64,000 nt of DNA, taken from Halobacteriovoraceae bacterium (lineage in GTDB: Bacteria > Bdellovibrionota > Bacteriovoracia > Bacteriovoracales > Bacteriovoracaceae). The translations under genes were made by a program, and so were the position numbers. Shown in pieces: positions 41,852-50,303 of this stretch. The notes beneath the pieces are model-generated. The model worked only from the letters and a program-made list of their open reading frames with translations. It was not told where the DNA came from and did no database searches. The first letter of the stretch is position 1; every line of letters begins with the position of its first letter. Where the stretch lies: positions 62,001 to 126,000 of the forward strand of contig PAMZ01000005.1 of the NCBI GenBank assembly GCA_002707495.1, in the 5' to 3' direction.

Positions 41852-42820
41852 TTACCTTAAGTCCTCTACAGTTAAGTTCCCCCAACCGCACCTAGGATTC
41901 ACGACTTGATCTAGAAACTCTTGATCAGTCGCATACTTAAAATAAGCCGTTGTATCAGGATTGTTCGTATTCTCCCAAATCATACTTTTGGGAACATGAC
42001 AGGTCCTCCCCTGATATGTTAGGGTCGCCTCATTTATTCTCTCATTTTGATTAAATGCAACGCTGTAAGTATGTTCGGGAGTTCCAGCTCGCCTATCGGC
42101 TCTTATCATGATTCCAGCACCTTGATATTCTAGTCCAGCAAAATTTCTTTTATGTCTACTCTGTTCCATATCCATAGGGGATTCCTCTAGGACACCGCCG
42201 ATAATGGCACTAGTAAGCGCATCAAAAAGCAGTATTTCTTCATTTGGAAGTGTTACCAGATGAGCTGCCGTATCACAGTTTTTTCCCGTCATAACAGATC
42301 TTACCGACGGTAGCACATCTCTAGGAATGAACATGATCTGAGTTTCAAGTAGGTCATGAGACAGTCTTCCGGAGAGACCGGAGTTGTCTGTGACCTCTAG
42401 ATTAATATCCTGTTTAGATCTTTCTTCAAAATTGAATTGAAATACTCTTTGAGAGCCATTGGGTGCAGTTCTTGGATTGATCGCATTTTTAGATCTATTG
42501 GTAAATTCAAACCCGATAACATCTCCTTCGCCATCGATCGTCGTCATAACACCACATGCTGCATCTAGGGCCCTTACTCTCTGAAGCGCTTCCTCTGGCA
42601 TAGGAAAACCAATTTGCCTTCTTAAAGCAGAAGCTTGATCGCAAGCTTGTTTATTTATCTCAATAACTCTCGTGCTTCCAAAGTCATTTGGATCGAGTCT
42701 TAACGGTGTTGCTATTTCCGGCAACCTCTCGGAGCTAGTCAGTTGATCTCGTTGCTCTTGAGTCTGCGATAATGCATATGTGCTTGAGAAAATAATTCCA
42801 CAAACGAATAACCACTTCAT
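41852..42820 (-). CDS. Secreted protein, sigma-54-controlled; unknown function
   Basis: I use the ATG at 42820 (MKWLFVCGIIFSSTYA), which has a GGGAG Shine-Dalgarno; the frame extends upstream without support. The 322-residue product has a signal peptide, then a helical region and a beta-rich domain. Cys residues (QACDQ, ACGVM, NCDTA, TCHVP, RCGWG) suggest disulfides. I recognise no family. A sigma-54-like promoter lies 40 bases upstream. The next gene on this strand has its own sigma-54 promoter. Confidence 0.78.
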   Translation of the reverse strand: MKWLFVCGIIFSSTYALSQTQEQRDQLTSSERLPEIATPLRLDPNDFGSTRVIEINKQACDQASALRRQIGFPMPEEALQRVRALDAACGVMTTIDGEGDVIGFEFTNRSKNAINPRTAPNGSQRVFQFNFEERSKQDINLEVTDNSGLSGRLSHDLLETQIMFIPRDVLPSVRSVMTGKNCDTAAHLVTLPNEEILLFDALTSAIIGGVLEESPMDMEQSRHKRNFAGLEYQGAGIMIRADRRAGTPEHTYSVAFNQNERINEATLTYQGRTCHVPKSMIWENTNNPDTTAYFKYATDQEFLDQVVNPRCGWGNLTVEDLR

Positions 42821-42858
42821 ATTTCTCCCCCATTTTTCAAAACTAATACTATTTAATG

Positions 42859-42874
42859 TGCAAAGCTCATTCCA
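42859..42874 (-). promoter_or_regulatory. Sigma-54 promoter (-24/-12)
   Basis: Minus-strand TGGAAT-GAGCT-TTGCA. GG and GC have the required 12-base spacing; the third base of the -24 box is A rather than C. The -12 C is 40 bases from the ATG. Confidence 0.68.
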
Positions 42875-42977
42875 AAATAGTTTTATCATTTCTATAAGTT
42901 AGAGGAGTTGTGTTGTATAAATTTCACTAGTGTCTATTTTTTAGACGGACCTAATTTACTCTATTTAAATTCTTTCT

Positions 42978-43736
42978 TTATCTATTTCTTCTCCGAGCAC
43001 AAGCTTCATCTGAACCCAAACATACTCTCAGAGTAACAATAGGCAGACTGCCCGCACCAAGCTCAAAATCTTGCCCCGGTCTTTTTGGAAAAAACATATC
43101 TCCGTATATAGAGACCTGATAGCTTACACGATTATCAATATGATCCCCATGAGTAATGACAATATCATTCGCTGAGGGATTTAAGTCTTTAAAATATTCT
43201 TTTGGAACCCAAAAAATTCCACCGGCCAAAGTGGCGAGGCCATGACTTAAACCTCGATCTCTCAGGAAATTTGCAAAATTATTGGCAATATATCCATGAC
43301 ACCACCTATTAGCGATATTATCGTGAATATGCCGAGTAGAACAAGTCGTATCCCCTATGGGATCTCTTGAAGCTAATAGAGCTTCTCTTTGAGTCATACC
43401 GAGAAATCTTTCGGAATTGTCTGCTCGTACTTCTCCAATTGTATTATCACTCCCAAAATTATCAGTCGGAAAATAATAAAATGTTCTATAGCCTGATTCT
43501 ATCGTATCACCCTCAGAGCCTGTGAGCCCGCTCCAAAACCTAGGGTTTTCTGCCAATGCTATTAAGTCCTCCGCAGCAATAGGACCTATGAATTGCTTTT
43601 GACATACTTCATTTGAGTCTGAAGTGTTGGTAGTAGGAACCTCACTTAAATCGAATTCAATTGCCATTAATTCCAAATTATCCGAAGAGGCAAAAACATT
43701 AAAAGTGATAAAAAATATAAGAGCTAGAATTTTCAT
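42978..43736 (-). CDS. Secreted protein of unknown function
   Basis: The 252-residue product has a signal peptide (MKILALIFFITFNVFA). The mature chain contains Cys at VCQK, TCSTRH, WCHGY, VCLGS and EACARR. The CSTRH and WCHGY stretches with nearby His (HIHD, THGDH) might bind metal. It is the third secreted gene in a row, but I saw no sigma-54 box before it. No family is recognised. Confidence 0.72.
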   Translation of the reverse strand: MKILALIFFITFNVFASSDNLELMAIEFDLSEVPTTNTSDSNEVCQKQFIGPIAAEDLIALAENPRFWSGLTGSEGDTIESGYRTFYYFPTDNFGSDNTIGEVRADNSERFLGMTQREALLASRDPIGDTTCSTRHIHDNIANRWCHGYIANNFANFLRDRGLSHGLATLAGGIFWVPKEYFKDLNPSANDIVITHGDHIDNRVSYQVSIYGDMFFPKRPGQDFELGAGSLPIVTLRVCLGSDEACARRRNR

Positions 43737-43826
43737 AGCTTCATATTACCACAGCTCACCGATCTCAAGCTATGGCCACTGGTTGAATGTTACCAGATGT
43801 TACGGCTTGATCTGTCGAAACAAAAA

Positions 43827-43847
43827 AGCCCCCTCAAAGAGGGGGCT
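43827..43847 (-). terminator. Intrinsic terminator downstream of rpsA
   Basis: Stem AGCCCCCTC / GAGGGGGCT with loop of three, followed by six T on the minus strand. It is 103 bases past the rpsA stop, after the structured island. Confidence 0.85.
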
Positions 43848-43867
43848 GATTTATTTGCATTAATACA

Positions 43868-43926
43868 CCAAATCCTGTGCGCCTCGCATCCGCTTCGGCT
43901 CTGGTGCCACAGGCACCCGGATTTGG
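43868..43926. repeat. GC-rich structured non-coding island (REP-like)
   Basis: CCAAATCC (43868-43875) and GGATTTGG (43919-43926) are perfect inverted arms. They enclose a GC-rich centre with its own hairpins: CCG-CTT-CGG and GGTGCC-ACA-GGCACC. The block is much richer in GC than the surrounding sequence. It lies between the rpsA stop and the terminator. It may be a REP-type element or structured 3' RNA. No tRNA fold fits. Confidence 0.5.
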
Positions 43927-43928
43927 CG

Positions 43929-43953
43929 GTAGATTTACGTCACGTAAATCTAC
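43929..43953. other. Hairpin covering the rpsA stop codon
   Basis: GTAGATTTACG-TCA-CGTAAATCTAC, an 11-base perfect stem with a three-base loop. The minus-strand TAG stop of rpsA (43950-43952) is part of the stem. There is no T-tract. Confidence 0.6.
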
Positions 43954-45674
43954 TCCTTAACATTAAAACCTTTAAGCTTCTCAGCTAGAGCTGAAGTTGT
44001 TGCCGTTTCATCTTGCTTATAATCCGCAACATCTGCGTTATCAGCATTCTTTTTAGAAAGAGCAATTTTCTTTTCTGCTTTATCAATAGACATAACTCTT
44101 GCTTTAACTTTATCGCCAACTTTAACCACATCTTCTGGCTTCTCAACTCTTTCATCAGAAAGCTCAGAAATATGAATCAAACCTTCGATTCCAGTTTCTA
44201 GTTCAACGAATGCTCCAAAGTCCGTTACACGAACAACTTCACCTTCAACAACTGAACCAACTGGGATTCTTTCATCAAGTTTCTTCCAAGGATCTTCGTC
44301 AAGTTGTTTAATCCCTAAGCAAAATTTTGAGTTGTCAGCATCAACGATTAAAACAGCAGCTTTAACTTTGTCTCCGACCTTAAATTCATTATTAGGATTA
44401 ATATTTTTCTTAGTCCAAGAAACATCTGATACGTGGATAAGGGCGTCTACGTTTTCACCGAGATCAACGAATACACCAAAATCAACGATAGCTTTGATTG
44501 TTCCTTCAACTTCCTTCCCTACTGGATATTTCGCAGCAAGCTCATTCCATGGATTATCAAGAAGTTGTTTTACCCCAAGAGAAATTCTCTTATTTTCAAT
44601 ATCTACTTCAAGAACCTGTGCTTCTAAATTATCACCGACATTGAAACCTTTGATAGGTCCTTTTGGGTTGGTCCAAGAAACTTCAGATACGTGGACAAGT
44701 CCTTCAATTCCATCTTTTAGTTCTACGAAAATTCCGTAGTCTTTAACAGAAACGATTTCACCTTCAACCTTAGTTCCAGGAATGTAAGTTTCATTCGCTG
44801 TTTCCCAAGGGTTTGGTTGAACTTGTTTTAGACCTAGAGAAACTCTTTCTTTAGAAGAGTCATACTTAAGAATCTTAACATTGATTTCGTCACCAACGGC
44901 AAGAAGGTTTGAAGGATGCTTTACTCTTCCCCATGACATATCTGTAATGTGAAGAAGTCCATCAACACCACCAAGATCAATGAATGCACCGTAATCAGTA
45001 ATATTTTTTACAATACCTTTTACGATCATACCTTCTTGGATCTGACCAAGAGTTTCGTCTCTTAGCTTCCCTCTCTCTTCAGCAAGGATGGCACGACGAG
45101 ATAAAACGATGTTTCCACGTTTTTTGTTAAATTTAATAACTTTAAACTCCATTGTTTTACCAATGAATTTATCAAGATTTTTAGTTGGTCTGATATCAAT
45201 TTGAGATCCAGGTAAGAATGCCTTCACTCCGATATCAACTGAAAGTCCACCTTTAACCTTAGCGATAACTGTCCCTTGAACTGGATCACCTTTTTCACAT
45301 GCTTCAGAAATTTTATCCCAAGCAGAAAGGATCTCAGCTTTGTCCTTAGAAAGGACAAGGTTTCCTAGATGAGATTCTAGTTTTTCAAGATATACTTCAA
45401 TAGTATCTCCTGTCGCAATTTTTAGACTTCCGTCATAATTACGAAATTCCTTCGCAAGAACGAGACCTTCTTGCTTGTAACCAATGTCTACAGTTACATA
45501 ATCATCAGTAATATTGATGACCTGTCCTTTGTAAACTTCACCCTCAGAAAAGTTTTGAGAGCTAGACTCTTTAAGAAGGGTTTCAAATGCCGAATCAGCT
45601 TTTGCTTCCTCTGCTCCTTCTTGTTCAAATTCAATTCCCTGCGCCCACGCAGGAAGTTCCATTGTTGTTGACAT
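43950..45674 (-). CDS. rpsA: 30S ribosomal protein S1
   Basis: The 574-residue protein has six S1/OB repeats, at about residues 50-115, 135-200, 215-285, 300-370, 390-455 and 475-545. Typical phrases are VKGIVKNITDYGAFIDLGG, GLLHITDMSWGRVKHP and VEGEVVRVTDFGAFVELETGIEGLIHISELS. S1 recruits structured or weak-SD mRNAs to the 30S subunit. The start has an AAAGGTGG Shine-Dalgarno and a consensus sigma-70 promoter upstream. It ends in a hairpin at the stop codon. Confidence 0.97.
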   Translation of the reverse strand: MSTTMELPAWAQGIEFEQEGAEEAKADSAFETLLKESSSQNFSEGEVYKGQVINITDDYVTVDIGYKQEGLVLAKEFRNYDGSLKIATGDTIEVYLEKLESHLGNLVLSKDKAEILSAWDKISEACEKGDPVQGTVIAKVKGGLSVDIGVKAFLPGSQIDIRPTKNLDKFIGKTMEFKVIKFNKKRGNIVLSRRAILAEERGKLRDETLGQIQEGMIVKGIVKNITDYGAFIDLGGVDGLLHITDMSWGRVKHPSNLLAVGDEINVKILKYDSSKERVSLGLKQVQPNPWETANETYIPGTKVEGEIVSVKDYGIFVELKDGIEGLVHVSEVSWTNPKGPIKGFNVGDNLEAQVLEVDIENKRISLGVKQLLDNPWNELAAKYPVGKEVEGTIKAIVDFGVFVDLGENVDALIHVSDVSWTKKNINPNNEFKVGDKVKAAVLIVDADNSKFCLGIKQLDEDPWKKLDERIPVGSVVEGEVVRVTDFGAFVELETGIEGLIHISELSDERVEKPEDVVKVGDKVKARVMSIDKAEKKIALSKKNADNADVADYKQDETATTSALAEKLKGFNVKE

Positions 45675-45728
45675 AATAATTGTCCACCTTTTAATTTTCG
45701 ATAAATCCGCAACTGCAGATGAGGAGCT

Positions 45729-45757
45729 TTTATAGAATTTTCAAAGATTTATGTCAA
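45729..45757 (-). promoter_or_regulatory. Sigma-70 promoter of rpsA
   Basis: Minus-strand TTGACA-N17-TATAAA. The -35 box overlaps the end of the upstream glycosyltransferase gene. The leader to the rpsA ATG is about 47 bases. Confidence 0.82.
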
Positions 45758-46917
45758 CTCGAGGGACTCTTTTCCGAGGGTTTACGGTGTCTTTTTGAAT
45801 AGGCGTTTTCATAGCAAAACTGAAAGGTATCGGCATAGGTATCGAGACCATGAATTTTTATAATTTCGTCAGAATAATCTTTGAGCGCGTTGCGATATAT
45901 AGGGTAATTATCCAAAATTTTTGTCAATTTCGTGCGAGCCTCTCTAATATCGTTTTCAAAGTATGACTCCCCCACCCATCGGTACTTAAACAGAAGGCTC
46001 TGGCGCATAGCGGTGCGGGGAAATAAAACAGGTCTCCCATTTATAAGAGAGATGATTTCAAAATCATTTAAAGGCTCATCAAAGGCTAAACCAATCAAAA
46101 GATCAATCGCACGAAACTCATCCATCTTATTTTCTAACTGATAGAGAAAAATATCACCTTCATAGAATTCATAATCGAGCTCTTTAAGAACTTTTTTCGC
46201 GCGGTCCTTTTGATAAACTCGAGGACCTAAAAATAAGCTCATGCTTAAATCTTGATACTTCTCAGTATTATGACTTTTTAAAACGCGAAAGACTTTTACG
46301 ACATAGCGAAGTCTAGCTAACTCAGCCATATTATTTATGACACAACCTATTTTTTGAGGAACCTCCCGATCAAGTTCACGTAAATTGAGCTCAATTCCTC
46401 CTCCCAAATTTTTTATCTTGTAACTTTGAATATCAAATGTTTCTCCAACGAACTCTTGAATTTCATCAGATAAGGTAAAAATATAGTCCACTCTTTTAAG
46501 AAGCCATCTGGCAATATAGTTGTGATAAATAGAATTTACATTTTGATTCAAAGTAAAAAGCAAGGGAGTTTGTGGATGCCGTTTTAAAAGAAAGGCTGAC
46601 ATCCACGTGGCCATTAGTGAATAGCAATGAATAATATCGTAATCATTTTGCTTTATATGCTTTGAAAGTTCTCGAAAAAACACTATGTCAAAAGAGAGGT
46701 TAAATCTTATTTTAGAAATATATACCCGTTGGATATCTTCTTTCTCACACTCCCTATCTAATTGAGAATTTTGCAAACAGAACACGACTGGATTACATCC
46801 AATTCCCCGCAAAAAGATACAATCAAAGAGAATTCGACGTTCTATTGTAGACCATTTTCTAGAGGTACAAATGAGAAGAACTTTAAAATCTTGAAGGATG
46901 ACCTTTTCGCGCACCAT
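45754..46917 (-). CDS. Glycosyltransferase-like protein (GT-B, family 4 type)
   Basis: The 387-residue protein has two Rossmann-like halves. The N-half contains FKVLLICTSRKWSTIERRILFD and DYDIIHCYSLMATWMSAFLL. The C-half contains IKNLGGGIELN, LSMSLFLGPRVY and DLLIGLAFDEPLNDFEIISL, in the place of the GT4 nucleotide-sugar site (DEP...E). GT4 enzymes add sugars to LPS or other surface polymers. It is next to lpxK and a DUF3108 lipoprotein, so envelope glycosylation is likely. Donor and acceptor are unknown. Confidence 0.75.
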   Translation of the reverse strand: MVREKVILQDFKVLLICTSRKWSTIERRILFDCIFLRGIGCNPVVFCLQNSQLDRECEKEDIQRVYISKIRFNLSFDIVFFRELSKHIKQNDYDIIHCYSLMATWMSAFLLKRHPQTPLLFTLNQNVNSIYHNYIARWLLKRVDYIFTLSDEIQEFVGETFDIQSYKIKNLGGGIELNLRELDREVPQKIGCVINNMAELARLRYVVKVFRVLKSHNTEKYQDLSMSLFLGPRVYQKDRAKKVLKELDYEFYEGDIFLYQLENKMDEFRAIDLLIGLAFDEPLNDFEIISLINGRPVLFPRTAMRQSLLFKYRWVGESYFENDIREARTKLTKILDNYPIYRNALKDYSDEIIKIHGLDTYADTFQFCYENAYSKRHRKPSEKSPSS

Positions 46918-46918
46918 T

Positions 46919-48058
46919 TTATAAAGAGTACTTCTCGATCTCGCCTTGCACGGATCCTATTTTTATTTCTGCTTCAAACTTTAGGAAGACTCTATTCTTA
47001 TCGGCTGAAAACCAAAAAGTCATAGATCCTCCCTTGATTGTTTTTCCTTTAGCCTTAGTTTCAATTTCAAGAACGAAAGCATCTTTTTCACCAATCTCTG
47101 TTTTAATTTTATCTGTTCGGCCTGTCTTAACAAAGAATTCGTCAACTTCACCTTGATTCGTGAGTGGGATTCTATAACTTGCAGCTTTTTCAAGGGGAAG
47201 ACCTCTTAGAAAATGCAAAATTGAAAGGGGATCTTGAAAGTATTTCGGAATAGGTTTTATTTTTTTCTTCTTTCTCGTCTTCTTTTTTGAAACCTTTTTA
47301 TATAAAGAAATTGTTTGAAGTTTTTCTAAATCAAATAATTGTAGATCATCAATATTATGATTACTTTCTCTCTGGATGAGTGAGAATTTTCGAGGAAGAA
47401 AATCAACCTGTCTGACTAGTGAGTCACAATAATCATCGACTTCATAGAGATAGGAATAATAGCTAGAAGTTTTAACTCTCGCATTAAAGTGATAAACAGC
47501 ATCCTCCCCAACCAGACCATGGGGCTTAGTTGTTAGAGTAACCTTTCCTGTATTTACACCCAAATAGGTAATATTGAGAACTGTTGTTTCTCCAATATTA
47601 ACGACAGGCTCAAAGTCATCCCAAAACTTAGCCGAATCTTTGTCAAAATCTATTAATCGCTTTGGAAAGTCTTCCGGATAAGGAGAAGTTGCTACCTGCT
47701 CTTCTTCTTTTACCTTGGCTTTTTTTGCTTCAGTTTTTTTCGACTCTTTAACAAGAGGTTTTTTAGAAGGCTTAGGCTTGATCGTTTGTCTTTTTGGTTT
47801 AGATATCAACTGTCCAGGCATATTGAGAGCTTCTTGAACTGCTTTTGATGTTGGTCTCACAGGAGCAGGAGGGACTGGAACTTGCTTGACTTCAAATTTT
47901 GCAGCTAAATCCTCATCGACTTCAAAATCTTTCATCAATTTTTCATTTCTTTTTTCAGCGTTGCCACCACCCGAAAAAAATTCATTCCACGAAAATGAAG
48001 AACATGAATTCAAAGCTATGAGGGTTAAAAGTATAAGGAGAATATTAAAATATTTCAC
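46919..48058 (-). CDS. DUF3108 family lipoprotein
   Basis: The 379-residue product has a lipoprotein signal (IALNSC, Cys near residue 19). A Pro/Lys-rich linker (residues about 60-125) follows. The rest is a DUF3108 domain: GETTVLNITYLGVNTGKVTL, then RKFSLIQRESNHN, and the ending with MTFWFSADKNRVFLKFEAE. DUF3108 proteins are periplasmic proteins of unclear role. It is directly downstream of lpxK and one base before the glycosyltransferase gene. Confidence 0.85.
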   Translation of the reverse strand: MKYFNILLILLTLIALNSCSSFSWNEFFSGGGNAEKRNEKLMKDFEVDEDLAAKFEVKQVPVPPAPVRPTSKAVQEALNMPGQLISKPKRQTIKPKPSKKPLVKESKKTEAKKAKVKEEEQVATSPYPEDFPKRLIDFDKDSAKFWDDFEPVVNIGETTVLNITYLGVNTGKVTLTTKPHGLVGEDAVYHFNARVKTSSYYSYLYEVDDYCDSLVRQVDFLPRKFSLIQRESNHNIDDLQLFDLEKLQTISLYKKVSKKKTRKKKKIKPIPKYFQDPLSILHFLRGLPLEKAASYRIPLTNQGEVDEFFVKTGRTDKIKTEIGEKDAFVLEIETKAKGKTIKGGSMTFWFSADKNRVFLKFEAEIKIGSVQGEIEKYSL

Positions 48059-48078
48059 TTCTCTATTTTAAAGGAAAA

Positions 48079-49152
48079 CTAAGCATAATCAAGATTGAGA
48101 ATCTTCTTTAACTGACCAATAAGCTCCGACTCTCCCGATAGAAATTTAATTTTTATTTGAGCAGAGAGTATTCTGGCATCTTTTGTGACTTTCTTAATTT
48201 TCACCATATCTTTCTCACTCGTTACTATAATGGCATTTTCCTTTACACTTTCTAGGAGAATGTCATTTATATCCTGATGCGAAAAAAAATGATGATCCGG
48301 ATACACCATCTTTTTAACGATTTTTGAACCGTAGCTTTCCAACAAATGATAGAAAGACTCAGGTGATGCTATAGCGGTTACAGCGACAACATTTTGCCCT
48401 TGTAAACTTTCAATCTCTTGAACTTTATTGTCAAAACTATCATAAAGACCTGTTGGAGTATAACCAAACTTACCAATGGGAATATCTTTAGAATGATATC
48501 GTTTTAATAGATTTAAAAGAGATTCCAATTTTTCTTCGCTGGCTTGATCGGCCCTACTGATCAAAATAGCATCGGCATCTTTGAGCGCACTTAAACCTTC
48601 CCTTAAATATCCCATGGGAGCAACTTGGTACGCTTCCAACGGAAGAAGAGCATCAAATAAAACGATATTAAATGAACGATAAAGTTGAAGGTGTTGAAAT
48701 CCATCATCTAAAAGGACAACATCAGGCTTTAAGGAGGGAAAAAACTTTTTTAAATTTTCTGATCGTCTCTTCCCTACGACTACCGCACCCTTTTTCATAC
48801 TCTTTGCAATCAGAAGAGGCTCGTCTCCAAACTCCATCGGATTTGTAAGAAAGCGTTGACCGCCTTTAATGATGCCAGATCCATGCTCCATTTTCCCCTT
48901 ATAACCACGAGTTAAAACAAACAAACTCAGACCATAGCTTTCAAGTCGATTCGCAAGCCAGATGATCATGGGAGTTTTACCTGTACCCCCAAATGTAATA
49001 TTTCCCACCGAAATGATCGGAACTTTATAATAGTCTTTTTTCACGATTCCATATTCATAGAAAAATCTTCGGACCCTATAAGCAGATTCCCAAATCTGTG
49101 AAAGTGGATAGAGAAAAGATTTTTTAATAAGATTTTTTTGCATCTTTTTCAT
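48079..49152 (-). CDS. lpxK: Tetraacyldisaccharide 4'-kinase LpxK
   Basis: The 357-residue protein has the LpxK hallmarks: a membrane-associated N-terminal helix, the P-loop GNITFGGTGKTPM, LVLTRGYKG-type segment, and the DVVLLDDGFQHLQLYR block with DDGFQH. It phosphorylates the 4'-position of the lipid A disaccharide at the inner membrane. Related predators have a lipid A in which mannose replaces phosphate, so an intact LpxK is worth noting. It follows lpxB by 20 bases. Confidence 0.96.
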   Translation of the reverse strand: MKKMQKNLIKKSFLYPLSQIWESAYRVRRFFYEYGIVKKDYYKVPIISVGNITFGGTGKTPMIIWLANRLESYGLSLFVLTRGYKGKMEHGSGIIKGGQRFLTNPMEFGDEPLLIAKSMKKGAVVVGKRRSENLKKFFPSLKPDVVLLDDGFQHLQLYRSFNIVLFDALLPLEAYQVAPMGYLREGLSALKDADAILISRADQASEEKLESLLNLLKRYHSKDIPIGKFGYTPTGLYDSFDNKVQEIESLQGQNVVAVTAIASPESFYHLLESYGSKIVKKMVYPDHHFFSHQDINDILLESVKENAIIVTSEKDMVKIKKVTKDARILSAQIKIKFLSGESELIGQLKKILNLDYA

Positions 49153-49172
49153 TCTAGCATTGTCTTAAATAT

Positions 49173-50303
49173 TTAGGAATTTTGTTTTAAAACTTGTCCC
49201 ATATACTCGGAAACTGAAAAGTCATCTCCCGTTAATAGTGTCGGAGTCTTCATAAGTGTTTGTGCCACTTCATCGTATTTTTCCGGACTATTCATCCAGA
49301 TCCTAAAATATTTCAGAATGCCATATCGATCTGCCTTGTATTGGATCAATTCTGGAAAGACCATTTTTCCATGAACTATATTGGTAAGACTCGCGGGCCC
49401 TTTGTAAGGCACAAGTAGCCCTAGTATAAATTCTGTTAAAAGTGAAACTTGATACAGTACAATAGTTGGAACACCAAAAAGTCCAGTGGCTAACGTGACC
49501 GTCCCACTCGCAGCGATACAGATATCGGCCCACTGCAAAGCTTCTGGAAGCGAATGAGAACTCCATTCATTTCTATATTCTAGACCTGAATTGTAATGAT
49601 CCTCATTTACAGATTCAGACTTGACTATACCCAGCTCTATTTCAAAATTATCTTCCCGAATAAGCTCTACGCCTCGAGAAAAGATAGGAAGAAGTTTTGA
49701 AACTTCTACATTCCTACTACCCGGCAAAAGAAGTATCCGAATGGCTCGTCCTTCAATTTTTGCATATGACTTTGCTTTTACCTGTTTAATTCTGTCGCCG
49801 TACTCAATCATCAGTGGATGTATCACCCCTTTGACTTGATTGACTCCACGGTCAAAAAACCACTTCTTCTCAAAAGGTATAATAGTGAAAAGAGTATGCA
49901 CTGTTTTTTGTAATGTCTTGGCCCGCCAGGGCTTCCAAACCCAAGCTTGAGGCGCAACATAATAAAGTACATCAACTCCTCGGGCCTTTAATTTTTTAGC
50001 AAGCTTTAGATTGAAGCCTTGAAAGTCAATAAGGATAGCCGTTTTGGTCTTTTTTCTATCAACTTCACTTAAAATCTCATCCATAGCCTTATAATAGAAG
50101 GGGATTTTGGCAAGAACCTCTGAAATACCGATCCCTGAAAAATCTTTTAAATGATAAAGCAGCTTCATATTGAGTTTTTGAAGCCTGTCTCCCCCGACAC
50201 CGAAAAATTCCACATTTGGATTTTCTTTCATAAGTTCTGGAAGAAATGTCATCGCATGATCTTCACCAGATTTCTCTCCGGCAATCACCAAACAGCTAGA
50301 CAT
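49173..50303 (-). CDS. lpxB: Lipid-A-disaccharide synthase LpxB
   Basis: I start at the ATG at 50303 (MSSCLVIAGEKSGEDHA); it overlaps the end of the oxidoreductase gene. The 376-residue protein has the GT19 features: AGEKSGEDHAM at the start, GVGGDRLQ, the HLKDFSGIGISEVL block, LLPGSRNVEVSKLLP and the ASGTVTLATGLFGVPTIVLY motif. It condenses UDP-diacyl-GlcN with lipid X at the inner membrane face. It lies between a GnnA-like oxidoreductase and lpxK. Confidence 0.96.
   Translation of the reverse strand: MSSCLVIAGEKSGEDHAMTFLPELMKENPNVEFFGVGGDRLQKLNMKLLYHLKDFSGIGISEVLAKIPFYYKAMDEILSEVDRKKTKTAILIDFQGFNLKLAKKLKARGVDVLYYVAPQAWVWKPWRAKTLQKTVHTLFTIIPFEKKWFFDRGVNQVKGVIHPLMIEYGDRIKQVKAKSYAKIEGRAIRILLLPGSRNVEVSKLLPIFSRGVELIREDNFEIELGIVKSESVNEDHYNSGLEYRNEWSSHSLPEALQWADICIAASGTVTLATGLFGVPTIVLYQVSLLTEFILGLLVPYKGPASLTNIVHGKMVFPELIQYKADRYGILKYFRIWMNSPEKYDEVAQTLMKTPTLLTGDDFSVSEYMGQVLKQNS

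Noticed and set aside
43737..43800. Sigma-54 promoter for the third secreted gene of the 41-44 kb group
   Set aside because: No GG-N10-GC pair exists within the expected 39-44 base distance.
43860..43960. Possible tRNA or small structured RNA after rpsA
   Set aside because: The arms do not form a cloverleaf with an anticodon stem, and there is no CCA-like 3' end; kept only as a structured island.
44332..44739. Plus-strand open frame inside rpsA
   Set aside because: It is antisense to the repeated S1 domains, which keep the opposite strand open; no start signal.
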